From positions 7,009 through 71,008 of the forward strand of contig DATIPA010000146.1 in NCBI GenBank assembly GCA_035472475.1: a stretch of 64,000 nucleotides of DNA, written 5' to 3'. Of this stretch, positions 24,852 to 38,875 are shown piece after piece. Made by a program: the position numbers and the translations under genes. The notes below the pieces were generated by a model, which ran no database searches, was not told the DNA's origin, and saw only the letters and a list, made by a program, of their open reading frames with translations. Origin of the DNA: JAFAXD01 sp035472475. Its GTDB lineage: Bacteria > Pseudomonadota > Alphaproteobacteria > Rhizobiales > Xanthobacteraceae. Position 1 is the stretch's first letter; the number at the start of each line of letters is the position of its first letter.

Positions 24852-25091
24852 TCAGTGACGCAGGCGCCTCAGCGCGGCACCCTTGTGCAAAGCGATGTGA
24901 TCGGTCGTATCGCTTTCGATCTCGTACTGCGGATCGACCTCGCTCGCGTGGTGGGTATAGCCGTGCCAATCGAGGTCCCGCGTATGTACCTTGACGATCC
25001 GGCCGCGTACCCGCCCCGCTTCCGAATTCCAAGTCACGTGTTCGCCGATTTTGAACTTGTGCGCGACTTTACGTCCTGTGCGGGCCGCCAT
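24852..25091 (-). CDS. DUF2945 (TUDOR-like) small protein
   Basis: A 79-residue basic protein matching the DUF2945/HVA1 TUDOR family, with FKIGEHVTWNSEAGRVRGRIVK, a small beta-barrel start, then YEIESDTTDHIALHKGAALR at the end. Its role is unknown; the fold binds peptides or nucleic acids in other contexts. It lies directly upstream of the DUF488 gene and diverges from the RecD-like helicase gene, with 113 bp between them. Confidence 0.85.
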   Translation of the reverse strand: MAARTGRKVAHKFKIGEHVTWNSEAGRVRGRIVKVHTRDLDWHGYTHHASEVDPQYEIESDTTDHIALHKGAALRRLRH

Positions 25092-25204
25092 TGCGGCTCC
25101 CTCCGACTCAATTTGCAGAACTAGACCAGGCGCCGGTTCGTTCCAGGAGCAAAACCGGGCGCGGAGATTTGACGGGATTCACTTTTTGTTCTTAGTGTCG
25201 CGAT

Positions 25205-26311
25205 ATGCCGGCGTTTTCGCCTCACCAGGATGCCGCCCTCAAAGCCGTCGCGGCCTGGCTCAAGGCCAAGCCGGGTCGTCGCTCGACGCCGCAGATTTTT
25301 CGCCTGTTCGGTTATGCGGGCACCGGCAAGACCACGCTCGCCAAGCACGTCGCCCAGGGGGTTGACGGCAAGGTCCTGTACGCGGCGTTCACCGGCAAGG
25401 CCGCGCAGGTCATGCGCAACAAGGGCTGTGCCGGTGCATCGACGATTCACAGCCTGATCTACAGGGCGTTGGAGCGCGAGGAAGAGGTCCCCAGTTTCGA
25501 GCTCTGGGACGACGCACCCGCTTCCAAGGCCAGGCTCATCGTCATCGACGAATGCTCCATGGTCGACGCGGAGCTCGGGCGCGACCTGATGTCGTTTGGC
25601 GTCCCGTTGCTCGTGCTCGGCGATCCGGCGCAACTGCCGCCTGTCAGTGGCGGCGGATTCTTCACCGACGCCGAGCCGGATGTGATGCTGAGCGAGGTGC
25701 ATCGACAGGCGCAGGACGATCCGATTGTACGGATGTCGATGGATGTGCGGGAAGGACGGGGCCTCATACTGGGCGCTTACGGCGTCAGCGCCGTGGTCCG
25801 GCGCGCTGACCTCGACCCCAAATTAGTGCTGGAAGCCGACCAGGTGCTAGTCGGCCGCAACGCAACCCGCCGCGCCTACAATCAGCGCATGCGGGAGCGT
25901 CGAGGATTTGCGAGTCCCACGCCAGAGGCAGGCGACAAGCTTGTCTGTCTGCGCAACAACCGCCGCAAAGGTTTGTTCAACGGCAGCCTGTGGAGCGTAA
26001 AGGAACGTGCCGCCACCCGCCGCCGGATCATCAAGCTGCAGCTCGCCGCGGACGAAGGCGTCGGGCGCGCGGTCAAGGTCTCGGTTCGCCCGGAATGTTT
26101 TACGGGCGCGATCGAGGACCTGGAATGGATCGAGCGCAAGCCCTACGACGAGTTCGACTTTGGCTATGTGCTCACCGTGCACAAGTCGCAGGGCTCGCAA
26201 TGGGACAGCGTGGTGCTGTTCGACGAGTCGTTCGCGTTCGCCGACGGCCGCGACCGCTGGCTCTATACGGGTATCACCCGGGCCGCCAAACAGCTCACGG
26301 TGGTGATGTGA
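25205..26311 (+). CDS. ATP-dependent RecD-like DNA helicase
   Basis: A 368-residue superfamily 1 helicase of the RecD/TraA type. Motif I (Walker A) is GYAGTGKTTLAKH at about residues 36-47, motif II is VIDECSMVD, motif III is LVLGDPAQLPPV, and the C-terminal UvrD_C_2 region has LTVHKSQGSQWDSVVLFDE and YTGITRAAKQL. It is shorter than RecD or RecD2 and lacks their N-terminal domains, so it is a stand-alone helicase core. Its 3' end overlaps the convergent nuclease gene by 17 bp. A role in DNA repair or recombination is inferred from the family. Confidence 0.9.
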   Translation: MPAFSPHQDAALKAVAAWLKAKPGRRSTPQIFRLFGYAGTGKTTLAKHVAQGVDGKVLYAAFTGKAAQVMRNKGCAGASTIHSLIYRALEREEEVPSFELWDDAPASKARLIVIDECSMVDAELGRDLMSFGVPLLVLGDPAQLPPVSGGGFFTDAEPDVMLSEVHRQAQDDPIVRMSMDVREGRGLILGAYGVSAVVRRADLDPKLVLEADQVLVGRNATRRAYNQRMRERRGFASPTPEAGDKLVCLRNNRRKGLFNGSLWSVKERAATRRRIIKLQLAADEGVGRAVKVSVRPECFTGAIEDLEWIERKPYDEFDFGYVLTVHKSQGSQWDSVVLFDESFAFADGRDRWLYTGITRAAKQLTVVM

Positions 26312-26867
26312 CGGCGGCTCTTCGGTGCCGCCAATCCCATGGCCGCGCGAACTCACCCTGCCACAACCCACGAGCGGCGCGGCGCGCCTCCGCTTCGGCA
26401 TCGGCGTAGGTACCGCCGGAGTAGCGGGGCCAATCGAGCGCCAATCCGCGCGCGACCATCCAACGCGCAACGTCCTCTTGCCCCTCGTAGCAGGTGGCCA
26501 CGATGCGCCCGAAGGCGTCGTAGGTGCGCGGGACGCAGCGCACCGACGCAAACTGCAGACGCCTGGCGAGTGCGCGAAACGAGACCCGGCCACACCGGTA
26601 AAGTTGGCCGTCATCGCTTCGGCAACGTTGCCGCCACTCCGGGGCGTCGATCCCCCATACCCGGATCGGAAGCCCGGCGACCGCGATCGAATCGCCATCC
26701 AACACATGAGCGCGGCCGACGACTTCGCCGGTTGCCGGCCGAACTCTGGTTTGCCAGCGCAGAGTTCGGGAGAGCGCCGCGTCAGACCGGCGGGTGGCTT
26801 GCGAAGCTCCCAGCAGCGCGGCCGCGAACAGGACGCAGCAAGACAGCAGCAGGACGAGACGTTTCAT
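26295..26867 (-). CDS. Thermonuclease (SNase-like) family secreted protein
   Basis: A 190-residue protein with a signal peptide (LVLLLSCCVLFAAALLGASQA) and a staphylococcal-nuclease-like domain. The visible motifs are VLDGDSIAVAGLPIRVWGIDAPEW, with the Asp and Arg of the active site, and YDAFGRIVATCYEGQEDVARWMV. It has several cysteines, consistent with export. It may degrade nucleic acids in the envelope or outside the cell, although many members of this family are diverged and untested. It converges on the helicase gene with a 17-bp overlap. Confidence 0.85.
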   Translation of the reverse strand: MKRLVLLLSCCVLFAAALLGASQATRRSDAALSRTLRWQTRVRPATGEVVGRAHVLDGDSIAVAGLPIRVWGIDAPEWRQRCRSDDGQLYRCGRVSFRALARRLQFASVRCVPRTYDAFGRIVATCYEGQEDVARWMVARGLALDWPRYSGGTYADAEAEARRAARGLWQGEFARPWDWRHRRAAVTSPP

Positions 26868-26934
26868 GATGCCCGGCGGATTGATTCGCCGGCATGTTAC
26901 GCTCCCGCTGACACACGCAAAAGTTGAATATGGT

Positions 26935-29145
<2,211 letters not shown>

Positions 29146-29537
29146 CGATATCTCCCAGAGCGAAATCGCCATTTCGCCCTCAAGCGTGTGAACTCCAGTC
29201 CAACCCGTGTAGCCCCGGCACGGTGTTTTAAACCCGAGTAGCGGTCGATGTTCCCGATGTGGCGAGGCAATCCATCGCCGCATTGGGAACACCGTCGGTG
29301 TGCCGTTTCGTCCTGCCTATGGCCAAGCAAGAAGGGCATCCATCCCTTGCTTTTGGCACGCCTTCCGAATCGGCGGCAGTTTTACCGGGCCATCCTAAGC
29401 CCGGATTAACTCACTCCCCACAACCAAGGAATGGACCGCCGGGGCAGAGCCCACCGCGCCCGGCAGCGCCCTTCTACATGGACTCAGATGCTGTGGAAAT
29501 CCCAGCGAGTCCAGAACATTTCATGGCCGCCGACCCG
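29146..29537. other. Gap between dnaG and rpoD
   Basis: 392 bp with no supported gene. It should contain a promoter for rpoD, but I see no convincing -35/-10 pair. A near-perfect palindrome (GGAACACCG-T-CGGTGTGCC) lies at 29286-29304, between dnaG and rpoD; it may be a processing or protein-binding site. Confidence 0.4.
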
Positions 29538-31439
29538 TCATGCACGCGACGGACGGCCCGACAATGCGCCAAACCCTTCGATTGCGGCTTCGGTACCCTC
29601 GATGGCCAAGAGTTGGCCCTGCACATCACGTAACCAGGCGAGGTTTTCCTCGCTCGGCTCATCCCCCAGCGCATGTTCGGCTTCTTTGAGTTCCCTATTT
29701 AGCGTTCGGGACTTGCGATGCAAGGTGACGACATGCGCCCACCATTGGCGTACGTCATCCGACGCCGCCCCCACCCGTGCCGGCCAGTCTGCTGTGTGCG
29801 TGAGCGCTCCTTCAACCCGAGCGAGTATAGCCCCCAAATTTCGCGCCTCCAGGGTCCGACGCAGGACTTCGGGCTCATTCGCCAAATGCGCCGCACCGGC
29901 CGCGAGCAGCTCTCGGCGCAAGCGATCCGCGTCAGGATGCCGAAATTCGATGTCCGCCAACTCCTCGGCGTGGCTCTCCAACAGCCACGGGTGGTTGAGG
30001 AGCGCGAGCAAGATCAACGCCTCACGTGGCGGTAATGCCGTACGGTAGCCGCGCACGATCGAGCTCGTGGATAGTCGCGGGCTCGCGATCACAGGCGCGG
30101 GGCTGAGCGGCAGGCGACCTGCGTGGCGCGATTGTTTGGGATAAGGAGCGCCGCGGGGTTGGATCGCGGTGGTAGGGGTGAAGAGCTGACGCATGCGAGC
30201 GTCGAGGTCCTGGCGATAATATTTCCGAATCGCGTCCGGAATGGCCGACGTGACTTGGGCAAGCTGCGCTTCGAGTCCCGCGCGGCGCTCCGGAGTATCG
30301 AAGCGGCCGCTTTCGGTTTCGCGCGTCCACAGGACGTCGGCGAGCGGGCGCGCCGACGCGAGGACATCCGATATCGCGCCTCGTCCGCCTGCGCGCACGA
30401 GGTCATCCGGATCCTGGCCGTCGGGCAACATTGCGAACAAAAGACTTTTGCCGGGCCGCAACAGCGGCAAAGCAAGATCAACCGCCCGATAGGCGGCGCG
30501 CCGGCCGGCACCATCACCGTCAAAACACAGAATCGGTTCATCGGCCATGCGCCAGAGAAGTCCCAGCTGATCGTCAGTGAGTGCAGTGCCGAGCGGCGCT
30601 ACGGTGGCGGAAAATCCCGCCGTCACCATCGCAATGACGTCGATATAGCCCTCAACAGCAACGAGTTGCGCGCCGTCATTGGCCGCCGCCCGCGCAGACG
30701 CGGCGTTGTAGAGCAGCCCGCCCTTGTGAAAGAGCGGCGTTTCCGGAGAGTTGAGATATTTTGCAGGCGCATCCTTGTCGAGCGCGCGACCGCCGAAAGC
30801 GACGATGCGGCCGCGTAAGTCGGAAATCGGAAACATCACCCGGTCGCGAAAGCGATCGTACGGAACCGGAATGTCGTCACCAGCCACGAGAAGTCCGGCC
30901 TCCACCATCAATTCGACCGAGACGCCCTGCCCGCCGAGATATTCCTTGAGTGCGAAGCGATCCGGCGCCGCGTAGCCGAGCCTGAACTTGAGCTGAGTCG
31001 CGGGCTCCAGCCCGCGATCGGCCAGGTAACCACGCGCCTTGGCACCGGGGCGCGCCGCGAGCGTCATCTCGAAGAATTTCGCCGCGAGTTCGATCACGTC
31101 ATGGAGACTGCGACGATGACGCTGCTCGGCTTCAGCCTCCTGTGTCGCAACCGGCATCGGCACGCCCGCCATTGCGGCAAGGCGCTCGACCGCCTCCGGG
31201 AACTCGACCCCTTCGGTTTCCATGACGAACCCGAATATGTCGCCGTGCTTTCCAGACGAGAAATCGTGAAAGAAACCCTTCTGGTCGTTGACCGTGAAGG
31301 ATGGCGTGCGCTCCTTGTTGAACGGGGAGAGCCCTTTCCACTCGCGCCCGGCTTTCTTGAGCCGCACGCGACGACCCACGACCTCCGACACCGGGAGGCG
31401 TGCACGTAGTTCATCGAGGAAATTGGGCGGGAAGCGCAT
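29538..31439 (-). CDS. dnaG: DNA primase DnaG
   Basis: A 633-residue primase that makes RNA primers for replication. The N-terminal CHC2 zinc domain is recognisable but its ligands are gone: GLSPFNKERTPSF and FFHDFSSG have Ser38, Asn41, Asp59 and Ser62 where Cys, His, Cys and Cys are expected. The TOPRIM core is intact (VAVEGYIDVIAM and CFDGDGAGRRAAY with the metal-binding acidic residues), and a C-terminal helicase-binding region follows. I recall the same substitutions in related rhizobial DnaG proteins, so this is probably lineage-wide. It lies upstream of rpoD on the same strand. Confidence 0.96.
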   Translation of the reverse strand: MRFPPNFLDELRARLPVSEVVGRRVRLKKAGREWKGLSPFNKERTPSFTVNDQKGFFHDFSSGKHGDIFGFVMETEGVEFPEAVERLAAMAGVPMPVATQEAEAEQRHRRSLHDVIELAAKFFEMTLAARPGAKARGYLADRGLEPATQLKFRLGYAAPDRFALKEYLGGQGVSVELMVEAGLLVAGDDIPVPYDRFRDRVMFPISDLRGRIVAFGGRALDKDAPAKYLNSPETPLFHKGGLLYNAASARAAANDGAQLVAVEGYIDVIAMVTAGFSATVAPLGTALTDDQLGLLWRMADEPILCFDGDGAGRRAAYRAVDLALPLLRPGKSLLFAMLPDGQDPDDLVRAGGRGAISDVLASARPLADVLWTRETESGRFDTPERRAGLEAQLAQVTSAIPDAIRKYYRQDLDARMRQLFTPTTAIQPRGAPYPKQSRHAGRLPLSPAPVIASPRLSTSSIVRGYRTALPPREALILLALLNHPWLLESHAEELADIEFRHPDADRLRRELLAAGAAHLANEPEVLRRTLEARNLGAILARVEGALTHTADWPARVGAASDDVRQWWAHVVTLHRKSRTLNRELKEAEHALGDEPSEENLAWLRDVQGQLLAIEGTEAAIEGFGALSGRPSRA

Positions 31440-31550
31440 GGTGATTCGTCACCATAGCCTGCAACTTTGACATTGCCAGGAATCGGCTGATTCGCGTGCG
31501 AAGTTGGGTGCCTTGTCCCGGCTATCCACAGCGCCTGGCTGCGGAGCCCT

Positions 31551-32165
31551 TTACCGTGACCGGGCCAGCGCGAGCCACACACCGCCGCCGATCAGGCAGC
31601 CGCCACTCAGCCGCGAGAGCAGCCGCGCGCGCGCCGGAGATAACAGCGTGCGGACGCGACCGGTCAGCACCGCGTAGCCGCTGTCGAAAATGCCCGCAAC
31701 CGCCATGGCGGTGACGCCGAGAACCAGCACCTGGCCGACGTAGTCGCCGGTGGGATCAACGAATTGCGGAATAAAGGCGCCGAACAGGAGCAACGCCTTC
31801 GGATTGCTCATCAGCACCAGAAAGCCCTGCCAGAAAAACCCCATGCGCGGCACCGGTATTCTGGCCGGATCGCCGAGCGCACCGGGCGCGCGCAGAAACT
31901 TGAACCCAAGCCAAATGAGGTAAGCCGCGCCGGCAAGCCGAACCCAGTCGAACCAGACCCCCATGGTGGCGATGAGCGATGCCAGTCCAACCAGCACAAT
32001 CCCGATCATCACGGCGAGCCCGAGCTGCGTGCCCGCGATGTTGATGAGGCCGGCGCGAGTCCCGTACGTCACGCTGTTTGCGACAATGAGCGAAACCGTG
32101 GGCCCTGGCACGATCACGATCACGACGCACGCGAGTACATAGGCGAGGTAGAACTCGAGAGACAT
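31551..32165 (-). CDS. LysE/RhtB family amino-acid exporter
   Basis: A 204-residue inner membrane protein of the LysE/RhtB translocator family, which exports amino acids such as lysine, homoserine or threonine. It opens with LEFYLAYVLACVVIVIVPGPTVSLIVANS, containing the PGP signature of the first helix, followed by GTRAGLINIAGTQLG and about five more hydrophobic segments. The frame is open to 32186, but ATG 32165 has GGAG at the right distance and gives the usual N-terminus. The substrate cannot be told from the sequence. Confidence 0.9.
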   Translation of the reverse strand: MSLEFYLAYVLACVVIVIVPGPTVSLIVANSVTYGTRAGLINIAGTQLGLAVMIGIVLVGLASLIATMGVWFDWVRLAGAAYLIWLGFKFLRAPGALGDPARIPVPRMGFFWQGFLVLMSNPKALLLFGAFIPQFVDPTGDYVGQVLVLGVTAMAVAGIFDSGYAVLTGRVRTLLSPARARLLSRLSGGCLIGGGVWLALARSR

Positions 32166-32226
32166 TCGGAACTCCGTTCTCCTCAACCCACGTTGCCATC
32201 CTGGCGATGCCGATCGAAGCGACGCA

Positions 32227-32682
32227 CTAGCGCTGCAGCAACTCCTTCACCAGGGGGCTGATCTTGCCGAAATCCATCCGGCCGGCATAGCGCCCCTTGA
32301 GGGTCGCAATCACCTTGCCCATGTCCTTCATCGACGAAGCGCCGCTCTGGGCAATTGCTTGCGTAACGGCGGCCTGTACCTCGGCGTCAGACATCTGCTT
32401 GGGCAGGTAGGCTGCGATGATCGCAATCTCATCGCGCTCCTGCTGGGCGAGTTCCGCGCGTCCGCCCTTCTCGTAGAGCTCGATCGATTCATGGCGCTGC
32501 TTGATCATTTTCGCCATTAGCGCGAGCAGCTCATCGTCGCCAAGCGGGCCTTTGTTCTGGCCGCGCGCCTCGATGTCAGCATTCTTGAGCGCGGAATTGA
32601 CGAGCCGCAGCGTCGATACACGACGTTCGTCGCGCGCCTTCATGGCATCTTTTAGAGCGTTGTTGATGTCGTCGCGCAGCAT
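32227..32682 (-). CDS. GatB/YqeY domain-containing protein
   Basis: A 151-residue cytoplasmic protein of the YqeY family, related to the tail domain of the GatB amidotransferase subunit that contacts tRNA. It has LRDDINNALKDAMKARD at the start, ERDEIAIIAAYLPKQMSD in the middle and GKVIATLKGRYAGRMDF near the end, all typical. ATG 32682 has GAGAGG before it; GTG 32688 is an upstream alternative. The gene often lies next to carA or dnaG in alphaproteobacteria, and here lies two genes from dnaG. Its function is not settled. Confidence 0.9.
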   Translation of the reverse strand: MLRDDINNALKDAMKARDERRVSTLRLVNSALKNADIEARGQNKGPLGDDELLALMAKMIKQRHESIELYEKGGRAELAQQERDEIAIIAAYLPKQMSDAEVQAAVTQAIAQSGASSMKDMGKVIATLKGRYAGRMDFGKISPLVKELLQR

Positions 32683-32691
32683 GTTCACCTC

Positions 32692-32925
32692 TCAGGCCTT
32701 CGTTGCAACCGCCGCGATCCGATTGCGCCAGCGGAATAACGCGACAATGGCCCAAATCGACTCCACGATTCCGAACGGCCAAGCACCTTGCAGAAAACCG
32801 TACGCGGAGGCGAGCGCGCAGCTCGCTGCGAATGCCAGAACGAACCAGTGCGCTCGGTCCTCCAGCGCATAGCACGCCAGCATGGCGCTGACGCTGAACA
32901 GTCCGAAGGCCGTCAGCGCATCCAT
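32692..32925 (-). CDS. Small membrane protein of unknown function
   Basis: A 77-residue hydrophobic protein with two to three predicted membrane helices (LTAFGLFSVSAMLACYAL, WFVLAFAASCALASAYGFL and GIVESIWAIVALFRW). ATG 32925 is preferred over ATG 32934 because GAAAGG is 9 bp before it rather than touching. The stop is 9 bp before the yqeY start, so the two genes are probably co-transcribed. No function is recognised; the pattern IVESIWAIVALFRWR occurs in many small alphaproteobacterial membrane proteins. Confidence 0.65.
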   Translation of the reverse strand: MDALTAFGLFSVSAMLACYALEDRAHWFVLAFAASCALASAYGFLQGAWPFGIVESIWAIVALFRWRNRIAAVATKA

Positions 32926-33030
32926 ACCGGACATCCTTTCGGGGGCGTTCGCACCGGTCGCTATTTAGGCTGCTCGCGAAGGATGAACAAGCTGATTTGA
33001 GTGCAGCGTGCGTCTTGGACCACGCCCGAT

Positions 33031-33606
33031 TCAAACGGGCTTCATCAAGCGCTTTCGCACGACCGCAAGAATACGATCGGACAACGCCGGCTCCTCGACG
33101 ATCCGCGACAAAACAACGGCGCCTACCATGGATGAAATCACAGCGATGGCCTCGTCGCGCCGTGACTCTGGCGTCTCGCCCGCCGACGCATTTGCCACTA
33201 CGTCGATCATTGCCATTGTCGCGTCCGCGAATGCGCGACGCACGTCCTTGCCATGCCGGGTGGCATCCGGCCCCATCGCCGCCATCGCGCAGCCGGTACC
33301 CGGCTGATCGCGGTGTGCGCGCGAGACGTACGAACGTACCAAACGATTGATCATTCCAGGCGAACCTTCGCCGCCCGCATCGGCGATCCAGTTCGCACGG
33401 ATCTCAGCGGCTGATTGCCGAACCGCGGCCGCCGCGAGTTCCTCCTTCGAGGCAAACTGGCTGTAGACTGCGCCGTGCGTCATCCCGGCCGCTTTCGCCA
33501 ATGCGTCAACGCCGATTCCCTCAATGCCGCGTTCGCGTAGAAGCTTGGCCGCGACGGCGATTACCTGTTCGCGATTCCTGGCCTGCTGCGCCTTCGATAC
33601 GCGCAT
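33031..33606 (-). CDS. TetR family transcriptional regulator
   Basis: A 191-residue TetR-type repressor. The N-terminal helix-turn-helix is GIEGIGVDALAKAAGMTHGAVYSQFASKEEL, and the rest is a ligand-binding and dimerisation domain with two cysteine-poor helical bundles. ATG 33606 has AAGGGA at a good distance; ATG 33621 is the alternative. The gene diverges from the thioesterase gene, and an ATTAC-GACA-GTAAT inverted repeat lies between them, so it probably represses itself and the neighbour. Confidence 0.9.
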   Translation of the reverse strand: MRVSKAQQARNREQVIAVAAKLLRERGIEGIGVDALAKAAGMTHGAVYSQFASKEELAAAAVRQSAAEIRANWIADAGGEGSPGMINRLVRSYVSRAHRDQPGTGCAMAAMGPDATRHGKDVRRAFADATMAMIDVVANASAGETPESRRDEAIAVISSMVGAVVLSRIVEEPALSDRILAVVRKRLMKPV

Positions 33607-33649
33607 GCGATTCCCTTCCATGCGTTCCTGGACAATAGCACGAAATTAG

Positions 33650-33663
33650 ATTACGACAGTAAT
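33650..33663. promoter_or_regulatory. Candidate TetR operator (ATTAC-n4-GTAAT)
   Basis: A perfect 5-bp inverted repeat with a 4-bp spacer lies in the 83-bp divergent gap between the TetR gene and the thioesterase gene. Position and symmetry fit an operator for the adjacent repressor. Binding is an inference. Confidence 0.45.
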
Positions 33664-33689
33664 TAATAAGGGCAGGGTTGGAGCAGGTC

Positions 33690-34202
33690 ATGGACCAGCG
33701 AACCACGTCGACCATCGGGATAGTGTCGATTGAGGAGCTTGCCGCAGCGCCTGGTCTCGACCTGCTGCGCGGCATCATCGATGGGCGCTATCCGATCCCG
33801 CCGATCGCAGAGCTGCTTGGGTTCTATCTCGCCGAGGTCGATTTTGGACGAGCTGTGTTTCGAAGCACGCCGGAGTTCAAACACTACAACCCGCTTGGCA
33901 CCGTGCACGGCGGCTACGCCGCAACCCTGCTCGACTCCTGCATGGGGTGCGCCATCCATTCGACCCTGCCCGTCGGGGTTGGCTACACCACGCTTGAATT
34001 CAAGGTCACGCTCATTCGCGCCATCACGGACGAAACCGGCGTCGTCACTGCGGAGGGCCGTATTCTCAACTCCGGTCGACGCGCGGCGACCGCGGAAGGC
34101 CGCCTGACCGATGCGAAAGGGCGGCTACTGGCCCACGGGACAACGACCTGTCTGGTGTTCGACCTTCCGGTCGGCGCCAAACCGTCCTCTGCGCCCCGCT
34201 AG
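33690..34202 (+). CDS. PaaI family hotdog thioesterase
   Basis: A 170-residue acyl-CoA thioesterase of the hotdog fold, PaaI type. The family motif LGTVHGGYAATLLDSCMG contains the HGG active-site loop, followed by the central helix and the strands TLEFKVTLIRAI and VVTAEGRILNSGRRAATAEG. ATG 33690 with GGAG before it is chosen over a TTG at 33678. It diverges from the TetR gene, which probably controls it. Related enzymes release free acids from aromatic-acyl or fatty-acyl CoA; the substrate here is unknown. Confidence 0.88.
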   Translation: MDQRTTSTIGIVSIEELAAAPGLDLLRGIIDGRYPIPPIAELLGFYLAEVDFGRAVFRSTPEFKHYNPLGTVHGGYAATLLDSCMGCAIHSTLPVGVGYTTLEFKVTLIRAITDETGVVTAEGRILNSGRRAATAEGRLTDAKGRLLAHGTTTCLVFDLPVGAKPSSAPR

Positions 34203-34291
34203 GCGGCGCGACACCAAGTACGCGTCCGGCGCTGGCAAAGCCAAGTCGGCATCGATATGCATACTCGCCGCCGAACGCCGCGAGGATGCTT

Positions 34292-34984
34292 ATGCGCGAG
34301 TGGATTGATTGGTACGATTCCGATCACTCGATCTACGTAAATGCGCGTCACCGCGACGTGCATTTTCGCCACGTCGCTACCGATATTCTCGAATTTGTTC
34401 CGCATCCGAAAGCAATCGTGCTGGACTACGGTTGCGGCGAGGCGCTGCACGCCGATGTGATCGCCGCCCGCGTCGGAAAGCTGGTGCTCGCCGAACCCGC
34501 AGCGGGCGTGCGTGCGCGTCTTACGGCGCGTTGCGCCGGCAATCCGAAAATCGAGGTCCGTTCAATCGATGAGCTTGAAGCTTTGCCCAAGAATTCACTC
34601 GACCTGGCCGTCATGCATTCGGTCACGCAATATATGACGCCCGCAGAACTTGCGGCGGCACTCGACCTCATGCGAAGGCTGCTCAAACCTGACGGCCAGT
34701 TGGTCCTGGGAGACATCATCGCACCAGGCACGATCGCAGCCGTCGACGCCGCGGCATTGCTGCGCTTTGGGCTGGCCAATGGCTTCTTCATCGCGGCTTT
34801 TACCGGCCTGGTGCGCACGTTTTTCTCCGACTATTGGCGGCTCCGCAGCACGATCGGGCTCACGCGGTACGACGCGCGCGCGATCGAGACCCTGCTCGCC
34901 GCGCACGGCTTTTCAGCCGAGCGAGCAACCCGCAATATCGGCCACAATCAGGCCCGCGCGACCTATCGGTGCAAAGTCCGGTAG
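34292..34984 (+). CDS. Class I SAM-dependent methyltransferase
   Basis: A 230-residue methyltransferase. The SAM-binding motif I is IVLDYGCGEALHADVIA, followed by the acidic end of the second strand (LVLAEPA) and the region SLDLAVMHSVTQYMTPAEL. The C-terminal half has a hydrophobic segment (GLANGFFIAAFTGLVRTFF), which suggests association with the membrane. ATG 34292 lies 6 bp after GAGG; ATG 34286 in the same frame is possible. Its substrate is unknown. Its closest relatives are methyltransferase-like proteins of aerobic bacteria. Confidence 0.8.
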   Translation: MREWIDWYDSDHSIYVNARHRDVHFRHVATDILEFVPHPKAIVLDYGCGEALHADVIAARVGKLVLAEPAAGVRARLTARCAGNPKIEVRSIDELEALPKNSLDLAVMHSVTQYMTPAELAAALDLMRRLLKPDGQLVLGDIIAPGTIAAVDAAALLRFGLANGFFIAAFTGLVRTFFSDYWRLRSTIGLTRYDARAIETLLAAHGFSAERATRNIGHNQARATYRCKVR

Positions 34985-35179
34985 CGTTCGTCCCAAAAGC
35001 ACTGTGGATGCGCACCGGGGCAAACCGCGCGACCACGATCGGACCCCTTCCCTCCCCCCCGATTCTGGGCTACAGGCTGCGCGCCGCCACCGGTACCGGA
35101 GTTCCTGGTTCGGCTTTACGGAATGCACAAATCGGCTCAAGCGGGCGCCCCATCGGAGCGCCGGTAATCCCGAGAGGCG

Positions 35180-35202
35180 AGCGGCTGATGCCGCTTTTTT
35201 TG
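35180..35202 (+). terminator. Intrinsic terminator in the carB leader
   Basis: A perfect AGCGGC-TGAT-GCCGCT stem-loop followed by a run of seven T. It lies about 200 bp after the methyltransferase stop and 56 bp before the carB start. It could end the upstream transcript or act as an attenuator for carB. A second hairpin (GCCCGCCTTCA-CGACT-GAAGCGGGC, 35217-35241) lies between it and the carB ATG, and its 5' half overlaps the region that would sequester the ribosome site. Confidence 0.7.
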
Positions 35203-35257
35203 TGCCGACGTCATGCCCGCCTTCACGACTTGAAGCGGGCCCACATATCGAAACGGA

Positions 35258-38716
<3,459 letters not shown>

Positions 38717-38875
38717 GAAAGCCTTTTTACAAGGCTGCAATCGAAGAATCAGAGTTTGCGGGATAGCGCCCTCGAGCCTGCTCCAGGGACGGAAGGGTAC
38801 GCAGCGTGTGTCGCAGTCGCGGCGCCGGAACCACCGGCCTGCGAGTGCATTTTTTGTGTCTGAGGTAAATGAGCG

